A DNA stretch of 64,000 bases from Camillea tinctor (taxonomy: Eukaryota > Ascomycota > Sordariomycetes > Xylariales > Xylariaceae), in assembly GCA_022578605.1 (NCBI GenBank), contig MU394057.1, positions 910,979-974,978 of the forward strand, in the 5' to 3' direction. This document shows, one piece after another, positions 46,944 to 60,161 of the stretch. Within the stretch, counting starts at the first letter, position 1, and each line of letters starts with the position of its first letter. The notes under the pieces are model-generated. The model did no database searches. It worked only from the letters and a program-made list of their open reading frames with translations, and was not told the origin of the DNA. A program made the translations under genes and the position numbers.

Positions 46944-49518
46944 ATGAGGTCTCTGGTCGACGCCACGTGAGTCTCCTACTTTAAGCATAGAGCTTATCTA
47001 GCTCAAGTAGACAACATTTATTAACTTTTATCCTCTCCCCCCTCTCTCTATATATAGTACGCGATGGCAAGAAACTCTCAAACATAGTTCTAGTTTGGCC
47101 GAGTTGCAACAAGCCGTCAAAGAAAACGGACTGGCAAGCCCTTGCATTCTGGGGTGCAGATCGATTTGTTGGAAGGTCAGCCGTCCTCTACTAAGATGCG
47201 TCAATGCCGATGCATTTGCATTAACCATGCTGATCTGCTCTCCAAAGTAGGCCTTCTTGCTAAGTCAGGATACAAATGCCATCAACTGGTCTCACACCTT
47301 AGTGGAGTCGCGGAGCACGTATGCCTCTGTGCGGGACCACTTCCTGAAGTATATCAAGCATCCCGAGTATCTCACTGCTGGTACTTCGGACCCTCTTGCC
47401 GATGATGTTGACGTAGGTGGCCATCAATGCCTAACTAGGCAACTTATACTACAATAATAGGGAGACTGTCTATGTTACTAACTTGTGTGTAGTCTCCGTG
47501 GAATACCCTCCGCCAAGATGAAGCGCTACGAGCTGAGATCCTCCAGGATGTTCAGCGCTTGCCAGATGAGCCTTTCTATCACCAGCCCCATATCCAGACT
47601 CTCATCTTAGATGTTCTCTTTATCTACTGCAAACTCCATCCCGACGTTGGTGGATATCGTCAGGGCATGCATGAGCTTCTTGCCCCTATCGTCTGTGTTG
47701 TTGACCAAGATGCCATCAACCCTGTTGATGCTGCTTCGGATGCTTCGGCAGACCTGAAAATGGTGGAAATGCTAGACGCCTCTTTTATTGAGCACGATTC
47801 CTTTGCACTATTTTCAAAAGTAATGGATTGCGCCAAATCCTTCTATGAGGTTGGTGGTCTCTCCAAGGACTCAGCTTCGACCCCGACAACTTTAACCCAG
47901 CAGCCTTCAACGGCTTCGATTATCGAAAAAAGTCAATACATTCATGAAACTTGTTTATACAAAATAGATCCTGAGCTCTCAATGCACCTAAAGACGATAG
48001 AGGTATTACCTCAAGTATTTCTCATGTTGGTCGTCATCCTCCCCCTGCTTTAATATGCTGGCTACTGACATCGTTCTCAGCCGTTGGATTCGCCTTTTAT
48101 TCAGCCGTGAATTTCCATTCCAGCAAGTCCTTGTACTTTGGGATACCCTATTTTCTGTTGATCCTACCTTTAAATTAATAGATCTTGTCTGCACAGCAAT
48201 GCTAGTTAGAATACGTTGGGAACGTAAGATTTGTTGATACCATATCCTACAATTCTGCATACTAACCCCCCCCCTAGTCCTTGATGCCGACTACACTGTC
48301 GCACTACAACTACTACTTAAATACCCGCCTCCAAAATCACCTTTTGGTCCTCAAAGCTTCATTGATGATGCGATATACTTACGCGATCATCTCGATTCTC
48401 ATGGAGGAAATGCTCTAATCGCCAAATATACTGGCAAATCCCCTTCTCTATCAGCAGCTAGCTCAAGACCTGACTCGCCCAGATCCTTTGGTCCAAGTAT
48501 ACGGCGAAAGGTTGCAGGTGCTAGGTCGCCTCTCTCGCCTTCTCGTTTTAGGTCACCACCGGGAGGCGTGGAAGCACTATTTCAAGGTGCGGCTAAAGGT
48601 GTTCTTGAAAGGGGAGAAAAGCTTGGCATCAACCAAGCTGTACGTGACGCTATGGTGGAGATCCGCCGTAATGTTCAGGAAGCCAGAAGCTCCATGAAAT
48701 CGGGTAAAGATCTCCTTTCCGAGCCCGGACCGAATGTAGCGATGCAGGCTGTAGCGGTGATGGACCAAAGGAATAAGCGGCTGGCCGCTATGCTCGATGA
48801 GTCGGTCACTACCTTGAAGGCTCTCGCGATATCCGATCTAGATGATAAGGAGGATGTACAAGACAAGTTAGGGGTTGCTGCCGCTAGAATCCAGTTCGTC
48901 AAAGTCTATCTAGAGGACTCTACACTGGATTTCCCGGATGATAATGTCGACTCCACGCACACCACCAACCTAACTACTGAAGATAATAAGACCAACACCG
49001 AACCCCTGAGTGACGATGTTGGGGCAATATCTTTGAATACCCCAACAACAACCAACAACCCAACTCCCGACGGTACCACCACCAAAACCCCCCAAGCCTC
49101 ATCCCCAGACCCCCCACCCCCCATTACCCAAGAAACCCTTCAGAAAACCAGTACAAGCTCCACAGCAGCCCCCAACGCCGACCCCCTAGGCGCAGCATCG
49201 GAAGTATCTCCCCGCGTGCAATCGCTTAAAGCAGAGCGCCCCCTCCCCATCCCCACGCGCTCATCCCTCGCGCAGTCCTCCTTCGCCTGGATGCTGGAGC
49301 CTAACGAGCCCACCACCACTACCGCTACCAACACCCCCTCCTCCTCGTCCTCCCTCCCCGCCGCGTCCCTGTCCGGCTCCCAGCGCCACAAGAGGCCCTC
49401 GTCCAACGCGAACCGCGAGCGCACCGCGTTTCTCTTTGGCGAGGGCCCTACTGATGCGGACGGCGCGCGGGCGGATGATATCTTTGGGTTGGAGCCTATT
49501 AGGAAGGGGAGGGGTTGA
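46944..49518 (+). CDS. TBC-domain Rab GTPase-activating protein (TBC1D5-like)
   Basis: Probable Rab7-type GAP acting on endosomes. Six exons: 46944-46966, 47058-47175, 47251-47412, 47493-48025, 48081-48223, 48278-49518, giving 739 residues. The first exon is only 23 nt (MRSLVDA); all phases agree. The exon 4 donor GTTGGT is unusual, but it alone produces VFLIRWIRLLFSREFPF, the expected TBC core. The arginine finger motif IxxDxxR is ILQDVQR (117-123, Arg123) and the glutamine finger YxQ is YRQ (156-158); both catalytic residues are present. LGCRSICWKAFL marks the domain start and LVLWDTLFSVDP the later part. The C-terminal 370 residues hold a helical stretch (VEALFQGAAKGVLERGEK) and then a disordered Thr/Pro/Ser tail. 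In animals TBC1D5 binds retromer; whether this one does is inference. Confidence 0.9.
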
Positions 49519-50795
49519 GGGGTGGGGATTGGGTTAGAGGAGGGAGGGCGTTGGATATGGGCGTATTGGGTTGTATATGTGAGTAAGTAGGTAGCCCAGC
49601 TGTGTTATCTGTAGACAACTTGGAGAAAGCTACAAAGTACCACGCACCTAGCCATTACAGTCGTCATCACACACGTATCCGGTAATCGAAAAATATCATG
49701 CTTTTCTGCTCTGCTATTGGTGCATTCCCTCATCACCCACACCCACGAGGTTATAAGAGTAAATCCCTCTCCCCCTTCCCTACTTTCTTCATTTTGATTT
49801 TAACTGTCAACACGCATGTGTAAGAAAACCAAACGTCGGTGATATCAGTGTTTTGTTAGCTACTACCTAAAAGTGAGATACACATGCGTAAGAAGGAAAG
49901 AAAGGGGGAAAAGCAAGAGGAGAGACTGAGTGCAAAGTAAAATGAATAAACGAAAGAAAAAAGAAACCACTACTTACTAACCCCCTTTCTTCACTTTTCC
50001 TCCTTTTTATATACACTCTCCTTCTCCTTCCCCTTGTCCACCCCCCGTACTTACCCTCTCCACACTCCCCCTTCCTTCAAAAATCATCTATCCACAAACC
50101 TACCTACCTTATAAGAACCTTCACTTCCAAAATACATCTCACTTCGTTAACTTAGAGACATCGAAAAAAGGGTGAAAAGTTCTTCATAAAAAAGGGTATA
50201 TATGTATATGTTATATATGTTGATGCTCTCTCTTTCTCTCTCTCTTTCTTTCCTTTCCATTCCGATAAAAATTACTGGGATATAAAAAAAATCTTTTTCT
50301 TTTTGTTTCTCTTTAATAATGATAAAAAAATATATAAGAAAAGGTTAACTTCTTTCTCTCTCCTTCCTATAATTCTTTCCTTGTTAACCTCCCTACTGGC
50401 CTTGCGCTTAAATCATGAACCCCCGATAACCCCTATTTCACCCTCTCCCTAAGACATATGTGTGTATATATGCGATAATGCTGGGGGTGGGGGGGGGGTT
50501 GTATATATAATTTGTCCTTTGTGTTAAGTTAATCCTCATGGTCTCATTTCAGAATGTCCTGACCGGTTTCCGAGAGCAGCGTTTCGTTCTCAATCTCCCG
50601 TCTCTTTGGTGTGGGTGTGTATCTTAAAAAAAACTTCATCCAAGTTTCATACCATTTAACCTATTCCCCCAAGGTTCATGACCGACTTCCTTCCTTTGGT
50701 TTCCTTGTTTCTCCTAGAATTTGGTCCAATTCTGATCATCTAGGAATGCTTAGAAAAAAAAAAGAAACCTCCCTCCTTGTCGAGATTCATCGTAT
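49519..50795. other. Intergenic region between convergent TBC and PAS-kinase genes
   Basis: Two 3' flanks meet. No gene supported. Pyrimidine-rich (49980-50060), CT-repeat (50229-50252) and A-rich tracts, plus a G run near 50490. Confidence 0.6.
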
Positions 50796-53700
50796 TTACT
50801 CGCCTTCCTCGATCTTGCACCATGGGTGTTCCATCACTTGTTCGATGTTATATCGCTGCGCGACATCTCGGTTGAGCATGCAACGGATGAGGTCTATACT
50901 GTCATCGCTGATGGTGTATGGAACTCTAAGATCGCGATCCATTATCTCGTCGATGCTGTAAAAGGGATTCTCCTTATATATAATTGTGTAAAGGAGGATA
51001 CCCAGTGCCCATACGTCCTGCTCCTTGCCCCCGTATGGCTTACCCGCGAGCACTTCCGGAGCTGCGTAATCTGTCACCTCGGATTAGCTAAAAGCCTAAC
51101 ATACCACTAATTCATAAGGATAACCTACCAATTGTGCCCACAAAGACATCGAAAGGCCCACTCTTGATGTACGCCGCGCTTCCAAAGTCAATGAGCTTAA
51201 TATTTCCTTCACCGTCAAGAATGACGTTCTCATCTTTGATGTCACGGTGGACCACCTTTGCCTTGATGTGGAGATGATGAATGGCCCTGGCGACTTGTAC
51301 GAAGATGCTACGACACTCGTCCTCCTCCATATTAGCGCGAAGTTCGATGTAGTCAAACAAGTCCATCCCCGGAAGTCCATGTGGTGCCATTTCTATGTAA
51401 TAGTTGGTCTCGTCTTCAAAGAAATCCTCCATTTCCACGATGTTTGGGTGCTTAAGTCCATCTCTCCGGAGATAATCCAAGACATGTATTTCGAGGGGTA
51501 CTGTCCCAAGACGTCGATCTCTAGTCCAGGTATCGACGAGAATCCGTCGCTTGGTCACATATTTCAAAACGACTTTCTTCCCGCTATTGTTCTTATAACG
51601 TGCTAATTTGACTTGGCCGTAGGCACCTTGTCCCATATCCTCCAGTATAACGAAACTGTCTATTGTCTTCTTCTCGGGCGGTGTTACAATCTTAGGCACT
51701 GATGAGGGTGGCGATTTTTCTTCTGGCTTCGTTACTCCAGCAATCTTGGCAGCTGCAGTAATTGCAGCCTCTTTGAGACTCCTTGATAAATTTGACGCCG
51801 AGGAAGACGGGCGCGATGCTTTAGACTCTTCTGTATCCGAGCCTATATCCTGCGGTGTGTGGGCCGGCGTCTGACCAGGAGACGGTTGATGAAGAGGTGT
51901 GACAGCTCCAGAAAGTAGCGGCGTTTTTAGATCGCGCGTTGACCTAGATGCATGTAGATGTCTAGAATAAGTGATCCACAGAGCATACACCATCTCTGCC
52001 TCGTTCTCGGCTATGGCATTGTGGTTGTTTGGTGATTCGTCGTCACTCGGGCTTGATTCATGACCGGAATGTTTCTCGCTTTGCACGATCCTCATCTGTA
52101 GGTCGATTTTCAGCTCAGTGCCATCGCGATGTTTTGCTGGTAAGCCGTCCGGGTTGAGAAAAACCGCAGCTGCATCCGGTCTACCTTCGTGTAGAGCCAC
52201 TAGTGCCCACGCCTTTCTGAAACTATGTTCCGGTATTACGATGCCGTCTCGGATCTGGATTCCTTCCTGGTCCATTAGGACTTCAAGGATCTTATCAAAG
52301 TCGGGCAGGAGGTTGTTAATCGACAATCCTTCGGGCTTTTCGTAACCAAAGAGAGCACCGCAGAAAGCCGAGTTCGAGCTTTTAATTTTCAAAGTATCAG
52401 TGCAAACCACAATAATTCCTGCGATATGAGGAAAGCACGAAACCCGAAGCTCTGGTTGACCCCTTGTCTGTGTGATCATGGCGGGAATATTGATCGTCCC
52501 TCCGTACCGGCAGGTGAAATACTTCCGTTTCGCGATTTGAGCATAGTCGATAGCTCCGTATCTCGGGTCAATACCTTGTCGAGGGATGCGAGTAATGAGC
52601 TTTCCAACGTCCATGCCAGGTTGTAGGTTCGCCTGTCCCCAGATAGGTAGAGGATCTCCAGTAATTTTGGTGACAATCCCATCGTCGTCTAGACTGAGCA
52701 GAGCCACATCCTCGTGAATCTCCTCTAGCACCCAAATCAATCCCACTTTCTTTTCCTTAACCCATAGACTTGCTGAGCCTGTTGCACCGTTACGCTTTTG
52801 AATCGGTACGACATCTCCACAAAGCAATACACCCCTGGATTTGTTCTGACGCCCGTTCCGTGGGGTTGATGGGGTCGCATCTCCGCTATGGACAGTCTGG
52901 GCACGACGCACCGGCGTCCTTGGGGGTTGTGACCGCGAATTAGGCTTGCTTAATAGTTGCGCAGTTATACCGCCACGGCCTCCCAGGAGAGACGAGCCGG
53001 AGGAGGGTGCTGGTGGCGATGTCACGTTCGGAGACGCCTGGCTCACGTCGTCATGATCAGCTTGTAAGAGCTTCTGCTCGAGCCATTCTCTTCTTTCTTC
53101 CTGTACAACTTCCAAAATCCCCATCCTCCGTACTTCGGCCTTCGTCACCCCGAAAACTAGGCAAGCGAGGTCGTTGGCGGCTATGATGGTCCAGGGCGGT
53201 TTGGATTCAGTAGTAAAGATGGCCTGGGCAGCGGGGACCCAACGTGATGAATGCGCGTGCACTGCTGACCCCAAGGCCCCAGGCGTATTGATAGTCGCAA
53301 AAGATGGGGTTGCGGAAGATGGGGATACTAACACATCGGGGTAAGTCCCTGGCTGGGCCGCGAGGAAAGGCTGGGCCATAGCGTCCATTAGTTTTTGCTG
53401 CACCCCCGCCGAGGCCACATCAGTGAATGTTCTACGGAAGCTTGGACGCCTGGTGGTCGGGGGAGAGGTCTTCGCTGTAGTGCCGCTCTCGTTCGTGGTA
53501 GTTCTAGATGAATTCTCCGAATCCGTCTGCTCCGGCAGCGTCTCTAGGTGCGCAGGGTTCGACTTACGCTCTTCGGGTCTGGGAGGCAGGGCGCTGGGAG
53601 CGAGTCCCTTCTCTCCCTCGGACGGCGGGACGGTGGCAGGAGACACTAAGGGGGTTATAAGCGGCTCTGGGCTACTAGTCCTAGGTATAAACTCTTTATC

Positions 53701-54090
53701 GAACACATTCTGCCCTGTCAACTCGGCCGGACCGGTAAGAGGAGCGGGCAAGATGGCAGGGTCGGCATTAGGCAAATTTCCGGCACCGACAAGGTGTGCT
53801 CTAGCAAGCAAGTCAAGCATGTTCTGGGTTTCAATATCACCGGTCACTCTAGCCTGGGCACTCGCAATAGCAGCATTGGACGAGACAGCCCATCCCATTC
53901 GGTCTTTCATGAATTCTATTGACCTCTTCAGGACATTCTGACGATTATGTATAAACTCCTCGGACTGGTTGGCGAAGGAGAAGGAGTGGAGGGACTCGGA
54001 TGGGAAGCGTGTCAAGTCTTCGTTGAAGCTGGGGGAGGCTGGACCGGGCGTTAAAGGTATATGGCCGCCCGAGGGTGTCAACATGGACAT
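50796..54090 (-). CDS. PSK1: PAS-domain serine/threonine kinase (Psk1/PAS kinase)
   Basis: Nutrient-sensing kinase that in yeast controls sugar partitioning and translation. Exons 54090-51129 and 51070-50796, with a 58-nt intron inside the activation segment, give 1078 residues. Residues 1-90 include ESLHSFSFANQSEEF and NVLKRSIEFMKDR, a segment shared with yeast Psk proteins. A PAS domain lies at about 276-345 (IIAANDLACLVFGVTKAEV), with more regulatory sequence at about 440-600 (MVITK/GDPLPIWGQAN and a second PAS-like part). The kinase domain has the glycine loop GQGAYG (820-825), VLK Lys843, HRD Asp950, DFG Asp968 and APE restored by the splice (GTIDYAAPEVLAG). All catalytic residues are intact. 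The ATG at 54090 is the first in frame; the frame is open for about 60 more codons upstream without ATG and reads plausibly (LPSTAASSRSPSLSLARS), so an upstream exon is possible. Confidence 0.93.
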
Positions 54091-54403
54091 GGAGGTGGAG
54101 CGTGCAAGACTGAGAGAAGGGCTTCTGCTCGAGGCGGCGGTTGAGGGTAGGGTGGGATTACGCGGGGGCGGATGCTGACGGATGCGTCGTAAGCCGGACA
54201 GACCCAGTCCATGATCATGTTCGGTGATGATGGATGTTCTGTATTTATTTTCATGAGGGAACCAACATGTTAGTCACTAGCGACTGTCTGACTGACTTTG
54301 ACCTGACTTTGACTGGCCGGGTAGGGGGGTAGGGGGGGTGTGTGGTATGGTATGGGTATTTGGGGCTCGTGTGTGGAGGCGGCTGAGTACATGCATGTGA
54401 CGA

Positions 54404-54432
54404 GACAGACAGACAGACAGACAGACAGACAG
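54404..54432. repeat. (ACAG)7 microsatellite
   Basis: Tetranucleotide repeat, about seven uninterrupted copies, about 300 bases upstream of the PAS kinase start. Confidence 0.92.
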
Positions 54433-55499
54433 GTAGACTAGACCAGATAGGTAGACATAGGGCAGAATGGCAGATGAGAAAAGAAACGTTATACGAAGAA
54501 CAGGGGGGGTTATTAAATATAGCATAGCAAAAAAAAACCAAAAAAAACACATTCAATATAACGAAATGCCGTGCTCGTGGCCGTGCCTTGTGCCCATGCT
54601 CATGCTCATGCTCGTGCCGTGGCGGTGTCTTCTCCATCCTAGCTCGCCCAATAATACCAAAGACGCACCTTGTGACCGAATCATATTCCACCGCACCCGA
54701 GCCTATATCGTAGGAGAAGCGATACCTGGGCCTCGAGCTACTATCGTCGGACAGCTCGGAGACAACAGAGAGGTTTCCGGTACTTCGGTTCTTAGGGATC
54801 TGTAAGGGAGTAGACAGCTTGACCCTCGTGGGAACGCGGCCGCGCTGGGGTTCCTGATCTCCATCCTGAGTGGTGTCGGCGCCTTTTTAGACAGGATCGG
54901 GGGGATCAGCGGTCATGGGTAAGCTGGGTTATCATGGGCTGTGCTCACCGTAATCCTGGGGTCCACCATGAACATGTTTCATAATTGATGATGGGAATGG
55001 GGATACGTGAGACGTGGCGGGCAACGGACGGGAGGGAGAGAGACACAGAGGGAGAACAGGGAAGGGCGGTTTAAAGGGTTGGGGTTCTAAGGTTGCTTAG
55101 AAGGGAGTTGAGTTGAGGTTGAGGTAAAGAATAAGAAATGTGGGAAAATAAAGAAAGAGAAGGGATGAAAAAAAGTATAGATAAAATAATAAAAAATAAA
55201 AATGAGAGAGGAAGGGAGAGGAAAGAGAGAGTGAATGCAGAGAGACTCGCTCGATCTGGAATAAGAATTCTCTTTTCTTTTTTTTCTTTTCTTCTTCTTC
55301 TTTTTAACTATTTTAGGATTCAGAATTTGGGTACTTAGTTTGGATTTCCTCTCTCTATCTCTCTCTCTCTTTTTTTGTATCCCTTGGGTTCGGAGCTGTT
55401 TTGGAGGGAGAACGCGGGGTCGAAGAAATGGAATGAAGAGAGTGGTGAGGGACGAAGGGGGGGGAGTTGAAAAAGAAGGATGGATTTACTGAGTAAGGA

Positions 55500-56040
55500 G
55501 CCCACTACCTAGGTTAGTACTTGGTACTTTCTCCAGCTTTCATCTTTTTTAGCTTCTGATTTTTTCTTCTTCTTTGCTCTAGCGCGATACAAACTTGAGG
55601 CTAGGTACTTGTCCTTAGGTAGATACCTATTGAATCTAATGTATGTATATACATAGGTTATATACGTGTGTAAGGTATCCGATGTTGTACCTTGATCAGG
55701 TCACGGACTAGGTCTAGTTCGCCTCAGTGGGGGTAGCAATGGGTAGGTAAAGGTTAAAAAAAAAGTAGTGTAGCACATCCAAGAGACGAGACAGAGTAGG
55801 ATTGAGAACAGAGGAGAATGAACAAATGCCTAAACAACTAAAGTTAATCCCTACATGTAGGTTAGGTAAGTAGCTAAGGTTTGAGTTTTACGGTTAGGTG
55901 CCTAACCTAACAAACTATTGGAGTTTGGTTACCTTTCTTATTTTTTATTCTTATTCTTATTTTTATTTTTTACTTTCCCCTCCCCCTATCTATGTGCTTA
56001 GGTAGATATGTACCTATCCATTTACCTAACCTATCTGAGC
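55500..56040. repeat. Second TAGGTA/ACCTA word-rich block
   Basis: CCTAGGTTAG, GGTAGATACC, TAGGTTAGGTAAG and TACCTAACC words recur across about 500 bases, interspersed with T-rich tracts. Confidence 0.5.
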
Positions 56041-57010
56041 AATAAGGGTCTCTCCCGGGGAGTGATACAAGCTGGGAATGGTATCCCGCCTAAGTTTGAT
56101 GTAGTGTAGGCCACTGTGGCGGGATCGCTTAAAAAAATAAAGCTGGGGAACCCCTGGTCATTGTTTAGTAATGGGTTGTCTCCCGATTTCAGTTGATCAT
56201 CTATCACAATTCGGGACTTAAACGGTCAATCAATAGAGCTATATATTAGGTATACTATTGTCGAAGGATATATCTAGATCGAGAGAGTTCAGGAGATAGG
56301 AAAATTAAAAAGAAAAAGAAAACTAACCTAAATCCACTCAATAACCCTCTCGTATATTTTTATTATTGGTTCATTTTTCTTTTCTTCTTCTCTTTTCTCC
56401 TCTTTTTCTTTTTCTTTTTCTTTATCCTTACCTCCCTACTCTATTTACATAATACCGTACCAATAACCTTTCTAAGATTGTCTGTTTTTTTTTACTATCA
56501 TCCGTTGGGTAACATGTACACATCAACAAATTATAGTTGGGAAGAAAGGGGGGAGGGGGGGTTGTTTCTATTCCTTTTTCTTTTTCTTTCTGTTACAATT
56601 CATGTACCGAGATGTTGCTTGGCTTCGCAAACCATGTTAGGAACTCCAGGTTTTGAGACTTGAGCACGCACACAAAGCTGCAATAGCTGTTGGTTGGTGT
56701 TCAAACTTGCGTTCCACCCCCAACTTGCAACTAGTATATATCTCTTCTCTTTATCTCACACTACAACCATACCAAGTAGGTATATCCCTCATCCATAAGT
56801 ACTTCATCATGTACATAAACCTACCCGATGGTTAGTTTGATGTGTGTAAGGACTGGGCTATTGGGGATCTTTCTAAGTGTTATGCATGCATGTATAGCTT
56901 ACTTGCATTTAATACCTTAGACGAGCAACATCGAACTCTTCAAGTATTATATCTTGAATTTCTCGCTCTTTTTTTCTCACCTTACTTTCTTGGTTTGTCT
57001 TTGTTTCTCT

Positions 57011-57025
57011 CCCCCCCCCCCCCCC
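57011..57025. repeat. C15 homopolymer
   Basis: Uninterrupted run of about 15 C in a pyrimidine-rich intergenic tract. Confidence 0.85.
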
Positions 57026-60000
57026 TAGATGCAGTATGCTGTAATACCCACATGCCCCCTCCCCCTCCTCTTTTGTTCCATACCTAGGTAGTCTATCTAT
57101 CACCAACCCACTCAATCACTGTATCCAGAGTTATCTCCGTGTCTCATAGATAATACCGGTGATGGTGCCGATGCCGTCCCCCTTCGCCGTCGCAAGCACA
57201 ATATTAATAAAGTGGGCAACAACTCGGAGTGGATGTAATAAACCATACGCCAACCCGTCCCTCGTTCGATCCTATCAGCCCTTCCCAGGATACTTAATGC
57301 TATACTTACCACAAAAAGGATGGGATGGGATGTTGGGCTGGGTATGATGTCAGGCTGGTAGGGCTAACAGCTTCCTCCCGAGAAAGCCCAATCGTATAAT
57401 AAAATTTGAGCATCAACCCGTTCTTTTCCCCCTCCGCCTCCCTCCCACATGCCTTCTGGCCGGGTCTCTCTTCATGGTTCTATGCATGTAGTATGTTGGG
57501 TACGTACACTATAGGTATGTAACATGCCCTGCAATACGTATACGTTCTCCCTTCAGCAGTGGACATCAATATACACCGGGTTACTATATACGGCCTCCAC
57601 AATTCTTTTTACAGCTCCATCGGCGCCAAGATCTCATGAAAAGACGCGCCTTTAGCGCGCAGAGTGTATTGAAGAAAATATATATATAAGATTTTTTTTT
57701 TCGGGTTGTAAGTCTACATATCAACAACATGCCTACCACACCATACATAATATAGATAAATAGAGACAATGAAACTGGCTACATAGTAGCTGAGTAAATA
57801 CACTAGGCGAGGCAAGATGGAATCTTATAAAAAAGAAAAAGTAAGGGTATTGGAGTTGTTAGTGACATAGCGTATGTAGATCATCAATACAATAACCTAA
57901 ACCCCATCCACTATCTCCACTGTCTTCCCTCTTCGCCAAATGACGAACATGCGAATCACCCCTTGTCTATTCTTTGTGCACCTAATCTAGGTAGTGCCGA
58001 CTTACACGCGTACATGTTGGGGGAAAAAGAAAAAACATCACGGGCCGGCATTGTTACAAGATAGAAGTAGGAATCTTTTTCCTAATACTTTCATCCAATC
58101 TTACTATCGAGTATGTCTGAGTAAATAGGTACGTACACTAAGTAAACAATAGTAGCACGGCAAGTAACGTAACTAAACCCGCAATATTCCGTATGGATGT
58201 AGGTCCCTAGTGCGCAGGGCTGTACACTATGCCGGTTACTCTGGTAATAACTATATGTAACACTACACCACAATTAGAATACCAAGCTCTACACCGTCCG
58301 TCTACTCTCTTCTTCTTTCTCTCGATCTCGCTTTCGCTCTCTCCGCTCAATTCCCTCTACCCACGCCCCCCCAATATTCCACCCTCCATCTCCATATACA
58401 TATAAGCTACACACATGTAGTAAAAAAAAAAAAAGATCACAAGACGGAAAGTAGAAACGAGAAGCCGGCAGTAGCATCCAATAGAACCTATAGCCCAATT
58501 AAACGCTATGTCCCATCTATCTATCTCTTAACCACCTTTAGATACATACTAGATATATCTACCCGACCTACACGGTTATACAAGTAGGCACGTATATAAG
58601 CAGATTCTATATAATCCACCCCCCTCCCCCTCTGCGTGATATGACGCGGCTCGCCAATGATACGATGCGACGACAAAAAAAAAGGCACCGCTACTGTCCG
58701 TCCGTTTCTTGCGGTGAAGGGAGGGGAAAGGCAAAGAAAAGGCTAGGTCAGTAGGTCTCAAGGTCTAGGATACATGTAAGTTTCGACGTATATATGTATG
58801 TATGTAAGTCACATGTGTAGGTCCAGCAGCGCATCTCTCTCCTATGCTCAGTTTAGCTGTTCTACTTTCCAAGTTTCCTTCCTCTTTTCTTATTTTCTTT
58901 TTCCCCCAAACCTTAATCAATCCTATATATCTACATATTTCCCCGGTCTCCTCCCCCCAAATACCTACCAATCAAATATCTCCCTCTCTTAACCCCATCT
59001 CCTCTGATCTTGCATGGAAGTGCTCTTTAGTCATCTATCTTGGGTGGTACTACTTACCCGAGCTGATAAAAGATCGTAGCTCATCGGATCGGGGAACTTC
59101 GGGGAGAGGAGGGGAGGAAAAAGGGGGGGAGAGATCTCAGATCTTCTCTCTCTCATCCCGCGATCTGCCAGCCACATACCGTCTTTCTCATATGTACCTC
59201 AGTTGAAAGAGAAAAAAAAAGGTTGTCTCGCTATCTTGCGTGGTAATGTCTCTAGAATTCGCCCGAGTCTACCCCGATCCAGATAAGAATTCTTGACAAC
59301 GAACATCACTGATCAGGGAGGGGTGTTTCTCTTTCTTTTCTTTTGACGAACAGTGAGCGAGAAAGAAAGAGTATGGGAGAATAGTGAGAGGAGCAGAAGT
59401 ATCCTATAGCAATTACGTTTCGGTCTTTTTTGCTTTGCGTTTGACTAATGCACATGGGATTGGGCCGTCGGACAACACACATCATCTCAACACTGGCAAA
59501 TAATACACATACAGAAAATATTTCTCTTTGAAATGAAGAAGCATAGTCAGAAACTAACGAGTGTTCATACTCGTCGGCACCTTTCTTTTCATATTGAATT
59601 TCCCTAAGGCTCCCCCTCCGTCGTGAGTTGGAAGGACGTCCTCTTTCTTTCTTTCTCTCCCAAGAAGTATATAGCCCCTTACCTCAGAACGTGAGCTCCG
59701 CTGTTTGTTCCTAGCCCGTGCCCGCGCCCACGTCCCTACCCGAGGCTTGCATTTCCCGGGCCAGAAAGTGGTCCCCAGATTTCCTGAACGCCTTTGCATG
59801 CATCAGTTACAATGCGACTCCACCGCCACTCGGGGTCTTCCAAGCTGCCTTTTTTTATTTTTACGGCCTTCCCCGCTTGCCTCATTTGCTCACCCGTCTC
59901 GACGGTTCTTAGAGCTTCTAGGCTGTCTAGCCCATCTTCTTTTTCTTTCGTCGCTAATATACACTATATACGTGTCAACAGTCATACGACTACTCCTTGC

Positions 60001-60161
60001 CGTCATGTTGAACAGATCCGTCTTCTAATCGTTGCGGTATCGTCACGGCCGTCGATCGCTCCCTAGCTCGCTAGGTATAAGTATACCGACGTTGGTCTCG
60101 TACTCGGATGCCCAGCAACTGAATCATTAGCTGCCTATCCTTTTGATCTCCCGAGTAGCGC

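Larger units (their letters stand above)
54091..60161. other. 6-kb intergenic region
   Basis: No gene supported. 54091-55450 is probably promoter and leader of the PAS kinase gene and includes the ACAG repeat. 55500-56040 is rich in TAGGTA/ACCTA words. Poly-pyrimidine tracts lie at 56370-56430, a C run at 57011-57025, and TATG repeats near 58790. The remainder (57100-60160) contains only short, unlinked ORFs; it is the 3' flank of the phosphodiesterase gene. Confidence 0.55.
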
